From: a virus
IMG/VR virus record: IMGVR_UViG_3300009146_000027
Span: 1-36,472 of that record
Length of the DNA: 36,472 nucleotides
Direction: 5' to 3' (one strand)
The notes beneath the pieces were generated by a model. That model was not told the origin of the DNA and ran no database searches. It saw only the letters and a program-made list of their open reading frames with translations. Shown one piece after another: positions 18,874 through 25,765 of the stretch (positions are counted from its first letter, which is position 1; the number at the start of each line of letters is the position of its first letter). Position numbers and translations under genes: made by a program.

Positions 18874-18986
18874 GCTTTTGAAACGTCATGTTTTCAAAAA
18901 GAAACTAATTGATCTGTAAAGAGTTATAGAGTTTAGATTAACATTAAAAGAATATGTGCAATGTAAAGATAGTACATTATTATATA

Positions 18987-19238
18987 TTATCCTTCATTAA
19001 ATTGTTTTTGTAATTCGCTACGTTGTGCTTCATACTCCTTTATCATATGGTTAACTATCCTACTGTATAGTTCATCACCATGTTTATAAATATTAACGAT
19101 AACCTGATCTCCATAATTAGCTCTATTTCTTGAAATCTTTATCTCAATTAAACCAGAGCGAAGATGTTCTAATTTTCCATCTACTTCTCTTATCTTATCA
19201 TTAATAGTTATCAGTTCCTTTAGTTTTTCCTCCGTCAT
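18987..19238 (-). CDS. Small helical protein, unknown
   Basis: 83 residues, with coiled-coil-like charged helices at both ends (KLKELITINDKIREVDGKLEH and MIKEYEAQRSELQKQF). Overlaps the preceding gene by 38 nt. No family recognised. Last gene before the terminator at 18841. Confidence 0.6.
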   Translation of the reverse strand: MTEEKLKELITINDKIREVDGKLEHLRSGLIEIKISRNRANYGDQVIVNIYKHGDELYSRIVNHMIKEYEAQRSELQKQFNEG

Positions 19239-19638
19239 TGTCTATTTTTTTTAGTTGTTTTAAATAATCTTCAATAATAGATATATCTTTTTTTATGACT
19301 CTATCTTTAATTATTTGTCTTGAACTCATAATACCATAATTAAAAATAGATTGTATTAACATTCTAACTACATTAAACTTACATTGTTCATCTTGTATTT
19401 GCTCATATTCTTTATCTGTTGGTATTCTTTCACGATAATAAGTTTCTCTGAATATCAATGTTCTATTAACATATATTCTACCATCATAAAGAATATGTAT
19501 ATCTTCTGGAGTACGAGTATATTGATAACGTACTTCATTAGTAGGTATCATATTTTCTCTTAATTTTTGAATGTTAAGATTCGTTTGTAAACCTAAACAC
19601 AAGTCAATTATCAATTGTTCTAATTCTTCTACTTGCAT
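19201..19638 (-). CDS. Hypothetical phage protein
   Basis: 145 residues. Helical start (VEELEQLIIDLCLGLQ), a central Tyr/Arg-rich part (RYQYTRTPEDIHILYDGRIY), and a basic C-terminal helix (LKQLKKIDNDGGKTKG). No recognised motif. It ends inside the next gene, indicating coupled translation. Confidence 0.65.
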   Translation of the reverse strand: MQVEELEQLIIDLCLGLQTNLNIQKLRENMIPTNEVRYQYTRTPEDIHILYDGRIYVNRTLIFRETYYRERIPTDKEYEQIQDEQCKFNVVRMLIQSIFNYGIMSSRQIIKDRVIKKDISIIEDYLKQLKKIDNDGGKTKGTDNY

Positions 19639-19641
19639 AAG

Positions 19642-19791
19642 TTAATCATTTAATGCTCTGTCTTTCATTTCTTTAATAAGTCTTAATATCTCATTAGCTG
19701 TTTGTTCATTAATTCGAGAATCAACAGCAGATACTTTTATAAAATCTTCAAGATTATCAATATCGGTTAATAACTGATTAAGCTTTTCCAT
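19642..19791 (-). CDS. Small helical protein, 49 residues
   Basis: Short frame found by direct translation: MEKLNQLLTDIDNLEDF..., ending KEMKDRALND, stop TAA at 19642-19644. It fits precisely between its neighbours (10 nt after one stop, 3 nt before the next start), with an A-rich leader, so it is probably a real gene. Predicted to be an amphipathic helical hairpin. Function unknown. Confidence 0.6.
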   Translation of the reverse strand: MEKLNQLLTDIDNLEDFIKVSAVDSRINEQTANEILRLIKEMKDRALND

Positions 19792-19801
19792 GATTAAAAT
19801 T

Positions 19802-20098
19802 TTAAACATTTATGAGTGCGACATTTTCTTTAATGTATTGAATTTCTCTTACAATGAATTGATATAAGTCCTCCCTAACCTTATCTGAATCTTTATTTAC
19901 TTCAACATATTTTCTAGTATCATTAGCTGAACTCCACATTTCTAATCCTATCCAGTTAATATGAATAGTCTTACCTGTAGTTACAACTTCAAAAAGTAAT
20001 TCAGTATCATCCAATGTAGAATCCATTATCTTTTTATTTAAGGTTTCTACAAGCTTATATGCTTTACGTACATCTATAGTACCTATATATTCGTTCAT
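19802..20098 (-). CDS. Hypothetical phage protein
   Basis: 98 residues, helical at both ends with a central beta segment (LLFEVVTTGKTIHINWIGLEMW, about 43-64). Start overlaps the preceding stop by 4 nt. No family recognised. Confidence 0.6.
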   Translation of the reverse strand: MNEYIGTIDVRKAYKLVETLNKKIMDSTLDDTELLFEVVTTGKTIHINWIGLEMWSSANDTRKYVEVNKDSDKVREDLYQFIVREIQYIKENVALINV

Positions 20099-20562
20099 CT
20101 TTTACTTATTATTTTATTGACACTTGTGTAAAGTTCTAATAAGATTTTACTATCAGTTTCTTCTATCTTCTTCCAATCCCACATCCAAGGATTACCATTT
20201 GCAATGAATCTATTGTATTCACCATAATCTTGACACATCTTATATGCTAATTCATTGTTAGGATGCAACTCTTTAATGAGATTAATTATAGCTGGTCTAT
20301 CTTCTTCTTTAGGTTCAGTATTAAAGTCATTAACTAAGTTAACAACATACTTCTTTATTTCTTCAAACTTAACTTGACTAAAGTTCTTTTCGTAGAATAC
20401 CTGTAATAGAACTGGTTCATCTGAATTAGTTCTAACAGGTACACATAATACATGATAGTCATGAAATCTTTTAGAATAAATATCTTCCATTATTAAAAGA
20501 TTATCTAAGTCACCTCTTAACACCTCTAACTCTAACTTAATTACTATTATTGGTTTTGGCAT
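20095..20562 (-). CDS. Hypothetical phage protein
   Basis: 155 residues, mixed alpha/beta. An N-terminal beta strand (IIVIKLELEVLRG), a core with HDYHVLCVPVR, and a Trp-rich stretch NPWMWDWKK near residues 123-131. No recognised motif. Four-base overlap with 19802-20098; 3 nt from 20566-20862. Confidence 0.65.
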   Translation of the reverse strand: MPKPIIVIKLELEVLRGDLDNLLIMEDIYSKRFHDYHVLCVPVRTNSDEPVLLQVFYEKNFSQVKFEEIKKYVVNLVNDFNTEPKEEDRPAIINLIKELHPNNELAYKMCQDYGEYNRFIANGNPWMWDWKKIEETDSKILLELYTSVNKIISKR

Positions 20563-20565
20563 AAA

Positions 20566-20862
20566 TTATAGTTTACACATTCTAAGTAAATAACTAAAGA
20601 ATCCATATGATGAATCATCAACTCTAAAACCCTTATCTCTATTACGATTCATTTCAACTTTAAACATTTCATATGACTTACGTAAATCTTCACCATTAAA
20701 CAAGGCTTGATTACGAGTAGCATATTCTTCTCTTGTCTTATACTTAGTCTTACCCCAAAAGTATTTATTGAATGTATCAACTACTATATCATATAAGATT
20801 AATTCAGCTTCTATATTTTCAGGCAACTTATATGCTGGCCTATTTCTTGGACTACTTATCAT
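20566..20862 (-). CDS. Hypothetical phage protein
   Basis: 98 residues, helical, basic. EELILYDIV-type helix then FWGKTKYKTREEYATRNQA, FNGEDLRKSYEMFKVEM. No family recognised. Its start overlaps the end of the preceding zinc-ribbon gene by 11 nt. Confidence 0.6.
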   Translation of the reverse strand: MISSPRNRPAYKLPENIEAELILYDIVVDTFNKYFWGKTKYKTREEYATRNQALFNGEDLRKSYEMFKVEMNRNRDKGFRVDDSSYGFFSYLLRMCKL

Positions 20863-21139
20863 TGCTAAAAGTTGATGTGAATATGATAATTGAAGTTACA
20901 GCTAATACTAATGCACTAATTAGTATAATTGTTATTAAAGTTCTTATAGTAGCTTCATAATAAGACATGGTATCATCCTTCCACTTATGATAATCAGTAA
21001 ACCTTTTCCAAAGAATGTCTCTATTCTTGTACTTATTATAGCAACATACTGGACAATCATATAACTTTGGTGCGCTAGAGTTACATTCAGGACAAAAGCC
21101 GAACAATAACCTCCATTTTCCGAGGATTTTAGGGTACAT
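20852..21139 (-). CDS. Zinc-ribbon membrane protein
   Basis: 95 residues. Zinc ribbon CPEC(16-19)...CPVC(29-32), then a WKRFTDYHKW segment, and a hydrophobic membrane helix at about 67-90 (TLITIILISALVLAVTSIII). The ribbon and the W-(K/T)-x-(F/Y) segment resemble 24494-24694, so the two are probably distant paralogues. First gene after the bidirectional terminator at 21246-21294. Confidence 0.7.
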   Translation of the reverse strand: MYPKILGKWRLLFGFCPECNSSAPKLYDCPVCCYNKYKNRDILWKRFTDYHKWKDDTMSYYEATIRTLITIILISALVLAVTSIIIFTSTFSNDK

Positions 21140-21245
21140 AATGTTGTATAATATATATGGTGTATATAGATTCTAATAAACAGGGCAAAAACTATAGAAA
21201 ATCTAAAGAAGCAGGGAATTTGGTAGGCAGTTTTAGAAAATATTT

Positions 21246-21294
21246 AAAAAAAACCCGTTTTTTTGAAAGAGTTCAGAAAATTGGGTTCTTTTTT
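21246..21294. terminator. Bidirectional terminator
   Basis: Stem AACCC (21252-21256) / GGGTT (21283-21287) with an A/T-rich loop; flanked by eight A on the left and six T on the right, so it reads as a terminator from both strands. It separates the gene block 25453-21462 from 21139-18987. The rest of 21140-21461 has no convincing gene apart from a possible tiny minus-strand frame. Confidence 0.5.
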
Positions 21295-21311
21295 GTGGCA
21301 AAATCAAGAGA

Positions 21312-21347
21312 TCAGCAACTCTTCTTGCCTTTCTTTTTACCTTTCAT
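21312..21347 (-). CDS. Possible tiny basic peptide (11 residues)
   Basis: Minus-strand frame MKGKKKGKKSC, preceded by an A/C-rich leader (AAACAACACATTACC) like those of real starts nearby. Seven of 11 residues are Lys. It could be a translated micropeptide or chance. A 71-codon plus-strand frame across the same bases is judged non-coding. Confidence 0.25.
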   Translation of the reverse strand: MKGKKKGKKSC

Positions 21348-21461
21348 GGTAATGTGTTGTTTGAGTGAATGAAGATATAACATTTAGTAACAAGTTGTGT
21401 GAGTTTGTGAAAATTTATTATAATAAGCTACCGCACCCTTGGATAAAATTTGTATAATAGA

Positions 21462-22187
21462 TTACCCAAATGATTTACGAGCATCAGTTTCATTATCAAA
21501 TAATGCACAGCCCCATATCTTCCAATTACTTCTTCTGTTCTTAAAGTGTTCATCTGATGAAAATGAACTTCTTGTATAAGGTTCTATCTTACTATCAGGA
21601 TTTTTCCTAGCATACTCTCTAACTGCATCATCAAATGTTTGTCCTACACCTTTTCCTATCATTTGTGCATCAGAAGATTGACCTGTAGCTTGAAAACCTT
21701 CCATCCATATCTCATATACATTAGCAGGAATTATATTATTTTCATTATAATCTATTTCTTTGTTTCTTTCAACAACTTTAACATTCATATCATCACTAAA
21801 TGGAACTTCGTGTTTATTTCTTCCATACCATCTTTCTCTCATATTAATAGCATCATTAAATATTTTTAAACATTCAATTAAAACACCACGTAATATAAAA
21901 TCAGGAGTATTACTATCTTTCTCCATTGAGTGTCTATTGATAAGAGTCTCTAATTCTTGTTCAAATGAAGGTGGGTCTATTATTCCATCTTCTATTGGTG
22001 CAGCATTCTCAAACATATTATCTGATAACTTAACAACCTTCTGTAACATATCATCAGGTGATACTTGTTCACCATTAACTGTTTGACTATCTATTGTTAA
22101 TTCTTTAGAACCAGTAAGTATAACTAATGCTGCAATTAAGTTTCTACCCTCATGTGTTTGTGTATTAATCTCTGATAAATTTTTCAT
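21462..22187 (-). CDS. Conserved phage protein with C-terminal ARKSFG domain
   Basis: 241 residues. The N-terminal part (GRNLIAALVILTGSK, then DDMLQKVVKLSDNMF) and the C-terminal domain (WMEGFQATGQSSDAQMIG, near 160-177, then IWGCALFDNETDARKSFG at the end) match two patterns I recognise in many phage proteins of unknown function; the last, 'LFDNE-x-x-AR-x-SFG', is very characteristic. Leader AAAACACAAC-ATG with a 13-bp hairpin just upstream. Function unknown. Confidence 0.75.
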   Translation of the reverse strand: MKNLSEINTQTHEGRNLIAALVILTGSKELTIDSQTVNGEQVSPDDMLQKVVKLSDNMFENAAPIEDGIIDPPSFEQELETLINRHSMEKDSNTPDFILRGVLIECLKIFNDAINMRERWYGRNKHEVPFSDDMNVKVVERNKEIDYNENNIIPANVYEIWMEGFQATGQSSDAQMIGKGVGQTFDDAVREYARKNPDSKIEPYTRSSFSSDEHFKNRRSNWKIWGCALFDNETDARKSFG

Positions 22188-22203
22188 GTTGTGTTTTGTT
22201 TAG

Positions 22204-22235
22204 AATAACTAGTGGTTATCATACCACTAGTTATT
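22204..22235 (-). promoter_or_regulatory. 13-bp hairpin in the spacer before the ARKSFG gene
   Basis: AATAACTAGTGGT (22204-22216) pairs perfectly with ACCACTAGTTATT (22223-22235), 6-nt loop. It ends 16 nt before the start at 22187 and lies 8 nt after the previous stop. On the minus strand there is no T-run, so an insulating or processing role is more likely than termination. Confidence 0.5.
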
Positions 22236-22243
22236 AGCAATCA

Positions 22244-22747
22244 TCATTTAGGTGCTGGATTTGGATTCTCTGGTAAATCTCCACCGGGAGTAAATGCTAT
22301 CCATGACCATCCTATACCGGGAACATATACAAATACCCACCAACCACCTTCACTTGGAGGTAAGTTAATAGGATGTTCAGGTTTAGGTGCATTAGGGTCT
22401 GGTGGTGTAGTTTGATCTGGTGGTAAGTCACCGGGAAGTGTTTGGTCAGGGTGTGGAGCATTGGGGTCTACTGGTGGTGGTTCAGTAGGAGGTAATGTAT
22501 TATCAGGATAGCTACCACCTGGGGGTACAACGATAGGGAAGAAAGGAAATAGAGGTAAATCCTGATTAGGTCTTTCTGCACTTCCACTAGGAGGTTCTCC
22601 GGGCCATGCTCCACCGGGAGGTACTACTATAGGCACAAAAGGAAAGAGTGGTAAGTCATGATCTGGTCTAGGTATATTTCCACCACCACCTATAGGTGGT
22701 TTAGTAGGTGGTTGCAATGGAATGATTATAGCTTTAAAAGGTTCCAT
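22244..22747 (-). CDS. Proline-rich phage protein with PDQTLP repeats
   Basis: 167 residues, about one quarter Pro. An internal duplication: QDLPLFPFFPIVVPPGG and HDLPLFPFVPIVVPPGG about 40 residues apart, then HPDQTLPGDLPPDQTTPP; it ends in a small aromatic domain (GGWWVFVYVPGIGWSWIAF). Proline-rich proteins with PDQ-x-LP repeats and a terminal W-rich domain occur in many phages of unknown function. Likely extended and possibly virion-associated. Confidence 0.7.
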   Translation of the reverse strand: MEPFKAIIIPLQPPTKPPIGGGGNIPRPDHDLPLFPFVPIVVPPGGAWPGEPPSGSAERPNQDLPLFPFFPIVVPPGGSYPDNTLPPTEPPPVDPNAPHPDQTLPGDLPPDQTTPPDPNAPKPEHPINLPPSEGGWWVFVYVPGIGWSWIAFTPGGDLPENPNPAPK

Positions 22748-22839
22748 GTAATTAGTTTATAAAGAATAAGTAATATAGTTACTAACGTTATTATAATTTG
22801 GATTTCTCTAAATCTAGGTGGTGGTCTTATTGGCATCAT
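22726..22839 (-). CDS. Small single-span membrane protein, 37 residues
   Basis: Found by translation: MMPIRPPPRFREIQ followed by a hydrophobic helix (IIITLVTILLILYKLI). Start 22839, stop TAA 22726-22728, overlapping the start of the proline-rich gene by 22 nt and 15 nt after the previous stop. A/T-rich leader AACAAATAAA. Topology N-in is suggested by Arg residues before the helix. Function unknown. Confidence 0.5.
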   Translation of the reverse strand: MMPIRPPPRFREIQIIITLVTILLILYKLITWNLLKL

Positions 22840-22854
22840 TTTATTTGTTACTTA

Positions 22855-23118
22855 TTAAAGATTAGAAGTTGCAGCTTTAACAGCCCACATTGCACCTTCT
22901 TCATAAGCTGTTTGTGCTAATGACCATAAGCGAATAGCTTCACCTTTTTGTACATCAGTTAAACTGGTATTCTCCTTAACTGTTTTAATACCATCTTCAC
23001 AAAAATCAATTAACATTGCTACATCATTTTTAATAGAAGCTACATCTTGTCTTTCAAGATTATTAAAATTACGTCTTACTCTAGCTTCTCCTTTTGTCAT
23101 TGAGACTTCTGTTTCCAT
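22855..23118 (-). CDS. Acb2/Tad1-like helical-hairpin protein (candidate cyclic-nucleotide sponge)
   Basis: 87 residues. MTKGEARVRRNFN (7-19), a long helix through IKNDVAMLIDFCEDG, then a second helix ending RLWSLAQTAYEEGAMWAVKAAT. The pattern 'GE-x-RVR-x-(F)N ... LA-x-T-x-(Y/H)-x-x-AMWAVKA' is that of a widespread small phage protein family that, as I recall, is now linked to the Acb2/Tad1 hairpin domain; Acb2 proteins sequester cyclic oligonucleotides made by CBASS and gcADPR made by Thoeris. That link is from memory of family naming. Binding residues have not been verified. Leader AAAACAAAACACA-ATG. Confidence 0.6.
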   Translation of the reverse strand: METEVSMTKGEARVRRNFNNLERQDVASIKNDVAMLIDFCEDGIKTVKENTSLTDVQKGEAIRLWSLAQTAYEEGAMWAVKAATSNL

Positions 23119-23136
23119 TGTGTTTTGTTTTATTTA

Positions 23137-23676
23137 TTAAAGATACTTTAACCATATTCTTATATCATGTGGTGCAACGTTATTACCACCAAAGTAAGGA
23201 TATAACTTATATCCTATTGCTTTATCAGTAGTTGCTGCTCTAGGCATTCCTATTAATATACTTAATTCTTTAATATAGAAAAGATAGTCAACATTATTTA
23301 CTACAATACCACAGGTATAAACTGTATTTATTTCTATAATTGATAATTCTTTCTCTGACCATTCACCATCATTATACACATACGCAAATAACCTAAGTGC
23401 ATCATCTGAATATCTCCAACCAAATCTAGCACTAAATTGCTGGTGATGTGAATTGTTATCTGAAAAGCCAGTTAGTTTATTAATATCATGTTGGTCTTGT
23501 GATGGGAGAGTATATATAGCAGAACTATCAAAACGTACTTTAAATTTATACTCATTAGTTTCAACTCTAATTAGTCTTTCAGAGTAATGTCTACCTTCTG
23601 GAATAAAATATTCTTTGAAGTCTTTATTCTTTTTCTTTTTACAACGTACATTAATTGTTATCCTTTTATTTTTCAT
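23137..23676 (-). CDS. Beta-sandwich protein of a Bacteroidota/phage family
   Basis: 179 residues. Core motif DINKLTGFSDNNSHHQQFSA (64-83), then RFGWRYSDDALRLFAYVYNDG, and at the C-terminus GYKLYPYFGGNNVAPHDI. This combination (DINK-x-x-GFSD ... HH ... SARFGWR ... YPYFGG ... APHDI) is a family I recognise in Bacteroidota genomes and phages; it looks like a jelly-roll, carbohydrate-binding-like fold. The N-terminus is very basic (KKKKNKDFK) and shows no signal peptide. ATGA overlap with the next gene. Confidence 0.7.
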   Translation of the reverse strand: MKNKRITINVRCKKKKNKDFKEYFIPEGRHYSERLIRVETNEYKFKVRFDSSAIYTLPSQDQHDINKLTGFSDNNSHHQQFSARFGWRYSDDALRLFAYVYNDGEWSEKELSIIEINTVYTCGIVVNNVDYLFYIKELSILIGMPRAATTDKAIGYKLYPYFGGNNVAPHDIRIWLKYL

Positions 23677-23897
23677 GTTTGTGGATTATGTTTAGGCCAT
23701 GTATCTCTACAGAATAAGTACAATTGATATAAAGCAAATTCAGTCATATCTTTTAACTTATTTCTATCCCATACCCATCCATGTATATCAGAGTATCTAC
23801 CTTTATTTAAAATAAGAGGATGGTCTTGTACATCTGTATAAGGATATACTCCTAATACTAAATGTATAAAATCTTCTTTAGTTAAATCAATCTGCAT
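23673..23897 (-). CDS. Small conserved phage protein
   Basis: 74 residues. DFIHLVLGVYPYTDVQDHPLI, then GRYSDIHGWVWDRNKL and LYQLYLFCRD. The order 'LGxxP ... G-x-(Y)-x-x-(H/F) ... W-x-W-(D/N) ... LYxLYLF' recurs in small phage proteins I remember without known function. Overlaps 23137-23676 by 4 nt. Confidence 0.6.
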   Translation of the reverse strand: MQIDLTKEDFIHLVLGVYPYTDVQDHPLILNKGRYSDIHGWVWDRNKLKDMTEFALYQLYLFCRDTWPKHNPQT

Positions 23898-23898
23898 A

Positions 23899-24114
23899 TT
23901 AAGTTAATGTTATTCTATGTGAAAGTTCTATATCATCTTCTCTAACAAAGAATCTAAATCCATCAATATTTTGACATTGATAATAAGCACCTTCATCATC
24001 ATTATGAACATGCACTATTCGAACTAATTCACTATTATCAAATCCATGTGAATTAGAATTACTAGTAATTTTTACAATATCTCTTTGTTGAAATTTAGGA
24101 TTAATATCAGGCAT
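23899..24114 (-). CDS. Small beta-barrel (SH3/KOW-like) protein
   Basis: 71 residues, all beta: FQQRDIVKIT, SNSHGFDNSELVRIVHV, GAYYQCQNIDGFRFFVREDDIEL. The 'HGF-x-x-x-E-x-V-R-(I/V)-V' and 'W/F-F-V-R-x-(D/E)-D-I' segments form a pattern found in small phage proteins with an SH3-like barrel. Function unknown. Confidence 0.6.
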   Translation of the reverse strand: MPDINPKFQQRDIVKITSNSNSHGFDNSELVRIVHVHNDDEGAYYQCQNIDGFRFFVREDDIELSHRITLT

Positions 24115-24119
24115 AACAA

Positions 24120-24377
24120 TTATATTTTTTTATCTAAGGATGCGGTTAACTCTGGATACTCCATTTTGATATATGAATCAAGTTGATCTTTCCAATAGTT
24201 AACAGCTTGTTCATTAGCATTATGATGATGTACTATTTCCATTGTTTTAAGGTCAATGGTTATACTTGGTTTTGCTCTATTATACACTCTTTCAATTTGA
24301 GATATAAGATACTTAATAATTTCATCATTATGAAATCTTTGTACTATTCTAGTATAATTTATTTGAGGCTCAAGCAT
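24120..24377 (-). CDS. Hypothetical phage protein, 85 residues
   Basis: The best start is ATG at 24377 (MLEPQINYTRIVQRF), one base after the stop of the preceding gene; a longer frame upstream overlaps that gene almost fully and is rejected. Helical, with HHHN near residue 49 and WKDQLDSYIKMEY. No family recognised. Confidence 0.55.
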   Translation of the reverse strand: MLEPQINYTRIVQRFHNDEIIKYLISQIERVYNRAKPSITIDLKTMEIVHHHNANEQAVNYWKDQLDSYIKMEYPELTASLDKKI

Positions 24378-24378
24378 C

Positions 24379-24510
24379 TTATTTCTTTTTCTTCCTTTTA
24401 GGTAGAGTCTTTTGATTAGTGACTGCTGACCAATGTTTGCAATCCACTTTACCTTTAAATCCTTTAGTTGCATAACAGGCTTTTTGCTGTGCTTTACTTT
24501 TGAATGGCAT
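24379..24510 (-). CDS. Small basic conserved phage protein (MPFKSKAQQKACYA type)
   Basis: 43 residues, found by translation: MPFKSKAQQKACYATKGF, then KVDCKHWSAVT, ending in a Lys/Arg-rich tail (LPKRKKKK). This is a very common small phage protein family ('FKS-x-(A)-Q-(R/Q)-(A)C-(F/Y)AT') of unknown function. The start has an unusually good Shine-Dalgarno sequence for this genome, AAGGAGGTATTAA-ATG, lying inside the end of the preceding gene, which it overlaps by 17 nt. Confidence 0.75.
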   Translation of the reverse strand: MPFKSKAQQKACYATKGFKGKVDCKHWSAVTNQKTLPKRKKKK

Positions 24511-24694
24511 TTAATACCTCCTTATATTTAGTCCACCATTGATTAAGTAATACATGATTAGGATAATATTGATAATTATCACAAACATTGCAATACCATT
24601 TATCTATATCTTTTGATTGGCATTTAGGACATACATGAAATATCTGATACCTAATATAACCACGAATTAGTTTGAGTTTAGATTTGAATGGCAT
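24494..24694 (-). CDS. Zinc-ribbon protein
   Basis: 66 residues. Zinc ribbon CPKC (22-25) ... CNVC (35-38), then VLLNQWWTKYKEVL. The N-terminus MPFKSKLKL repeats the first six residues of the protein encoded next (24379-24510), perhaps a duplication of the start region. It resembles the ribbon part of 20852-21139. Confidence 0.65.
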   Translation of the reverse strand: MPFKSKLKLIRGYIRYQIFHVCPKCQSKDIDKWYCNVCDNYQYYPNHVLLNQWWTKYKEVLNAIQK

Positions 24695-24699
24695 GGCGT

Positions 24700-24948
24700 T
24701 TACATTATATTAAATCCATTAATATCTTGTTCAGTTAATTTTCTTAATACTGCAAATGATTTGATACAACCATAAGGTTGATAACCCATTGCATCTTTTG
24801 ACCTTATCATTGGTGGCATACCGGGAACTAGTGCATGAACATAATAACTTACTTCATAGAACCCTTCGTTATATTCTACTAGAAGTAAATCATCTTCATT
24901 TGGACTTGCTTCTTCTGTATCAAAGAATACTAATTTCTTAGTTTTCAT
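24700..24948 (-). CDS. Hypothetical phage protein
   Basis: 82 residues: KLVFFDTEEASPNEDDLLLVEYN, FYEVSYYVHALVP, then SFAVLRKLTEQDING. The opening resembles small phage proteins with a two-stranded beta start and a (P)xxxxxVLV segment, but I cannot name the family. Overlaps 24938-25453 by 11 nt. Confidence 0.6.
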   Translation of the reverse strand: MKTKKLVFFDTEEASPNEDDLLLVEYNEGFYEVSYYVHALVPGMPPMIRSKDAMGYQPYGCIKSFAVLRKLTEQDINGFNIM

Positions 24949-25453
24949 TTGTTATCAAATTTATTTCTTTAACAGGTTGTTTATCTGTAATTAAATCAGG
25001 TCTTATTCTATTAGTTCTAAATAACATAGCTGCTGTTGTACTTAGTACTGCGAAGTATTCACCATAACTAATATAATATGGATTTACAATATAGATATTG
25101 GTAGTTTCAGTTTTAATAAGTACCTTCATTTCTATAAATCCTTTGATTGCTTTACAGTAATTTCCATTGTTCTTTATTTCAGGTTTACATTCCCATAATA
25201 CATTATACATTTTCAGTTCTCTTTGTATTATATTAACTAGATTCCATTGAGCAGGTGTACACATTGACCCTAATTCTTTATTGATTATAATAAAGTCTCT
25301 ATCTAATCTTATATTCTTTAAGTTTGCTACAGCACCTCTTTTAAATGATGTACCATTTATATCATTTATAATAACATTACCTTCTATAGTTGGAGTATTA
25401 AATAACATATCCATAATGACTACATATGACGGAGATATTTTTCTCTGAATCAT
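24938..25453 (-). CDS. Winged-helix protein, RepL-like C-terminus; possible regulator or initiator
   Basis: 171 residues. The C-terminal part NYCKAIKGFIEMKVLIKTE (98-116) then NIYIVNPYYISYGEY has the order found in RepL-type and related wHTH proteins: a helix '(Y/F)-x-x-AIK-x-(L/F)-x-x-x-x-(I/L)-I-x-x-T', then 'Y-x-(I/V)-NP-x-(Y)-x-x-x-G'. It is the first gene of the minus arm and starts at the edge of the divergent control region with its two TTGGCTAA palindromes, so autoregulation is plausible. A replication-initiation role is the alternative. Confidence 0.5.
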   Translation of the reverse strand: MIQRKISPSYVVIMDMLFNTPTIEGNVIINDINGTSFKRGAVANLKNIRLDRDFIIINKELGSMCTPAQWNLVNIIQRELKMYNVLWECKPEIKNNGNYCKAIKGFIEMKVLIKTETTNIYIVNPYYISYGEYFAVLSTTAAMLFRTNRIRPDLITDKQPVKEINLITNEN

Positions 25454-25472
25454 TCATAAAGATAAACTATAT

Positions 25473-25489
25473 TTGGCTAATCTAGCCAT
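25473..25489. promoter_or_regulatory. Operator-like palindrome 1
   Basis: TTGGCTAATCTAGCCAT: half-sites TGGCTA / TAGCCA around ATC. It is 20 bp from the start of the wHTH gene, the position of an autoregulatory operator. Confidence 0.5.
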
Positions 25490-25503
25490 TTTTTTTAGAG
25501 AAA

Positions 25504-25520
25504 TTGGCTAATTTAGCCAA
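25504..25520. promoter_or_regulatory. Operator-like palindrome 2
   Basis: TTGGCTAATTTAGCCAA: perfect 8-bp inverted repeat around a central T. Its centre (25512) is 31 bp, three helical turns, from that of palindrome 1, so two dimers would bind the same DNA face. Confidence 0.55.
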
Positions 25521-25765
25521 GAAAATGGTATATAACTAATTAGCAATCAGCAAGATGTAAAAGTAGTCTCTAATAGAGATAAGACCCTATACATTAATCA
25601 GAAAAGTAATAACATGTAAAATTGTCAAGAGCCTGTTAAAATGTCAACATTGCAAGATAGGTAAGAATAATGTATAAACATAATAGTCATACAAAATTTT
25701 TGTAAAAAATTTTTAAAGATAAATGGAAACGTAATCCTCCCTACAACTAACCCTCACTAATTTTC

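Larger units (their letters stand above)
18683..18986. promoter_or_regulatory. Gene-free control region between early-side and late minus-strand genes
   Basis: 304 bp without a credible gene. From high to low coordinates (minus direction) it holds: an AT-rich stretch; a terminator (18841-18873); an AT-rich palindrome TTTCATTTT-C-AAAATGAAA (18797-18815), with two further AAAATGAA copies beside it; and the leader hairpin at 18700. This is where the late promoter should be. I could not find a clear Bacteroidota -7 element (TAnnTTTG) on the minus strand. Confidence 0.55.

Noticed and set aside
21157-21372. 71-codon plus-strand frame in the 21140-21461 gap
   Set aside because: It runs through a bidirectional terminator (A8...T6), lies against the transcription direction of the whole left arm and encodes low-complexity Lys/Phe-rich sequence with no family resemblance.
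24378-24473. Longer upstream start (MQLKDLKVKW) for the gene at 24120
   Set aside because: These bases code for the well-recognised basic protein 24379-24510 in another frame; the ATG at 24377 directly follows its stop.
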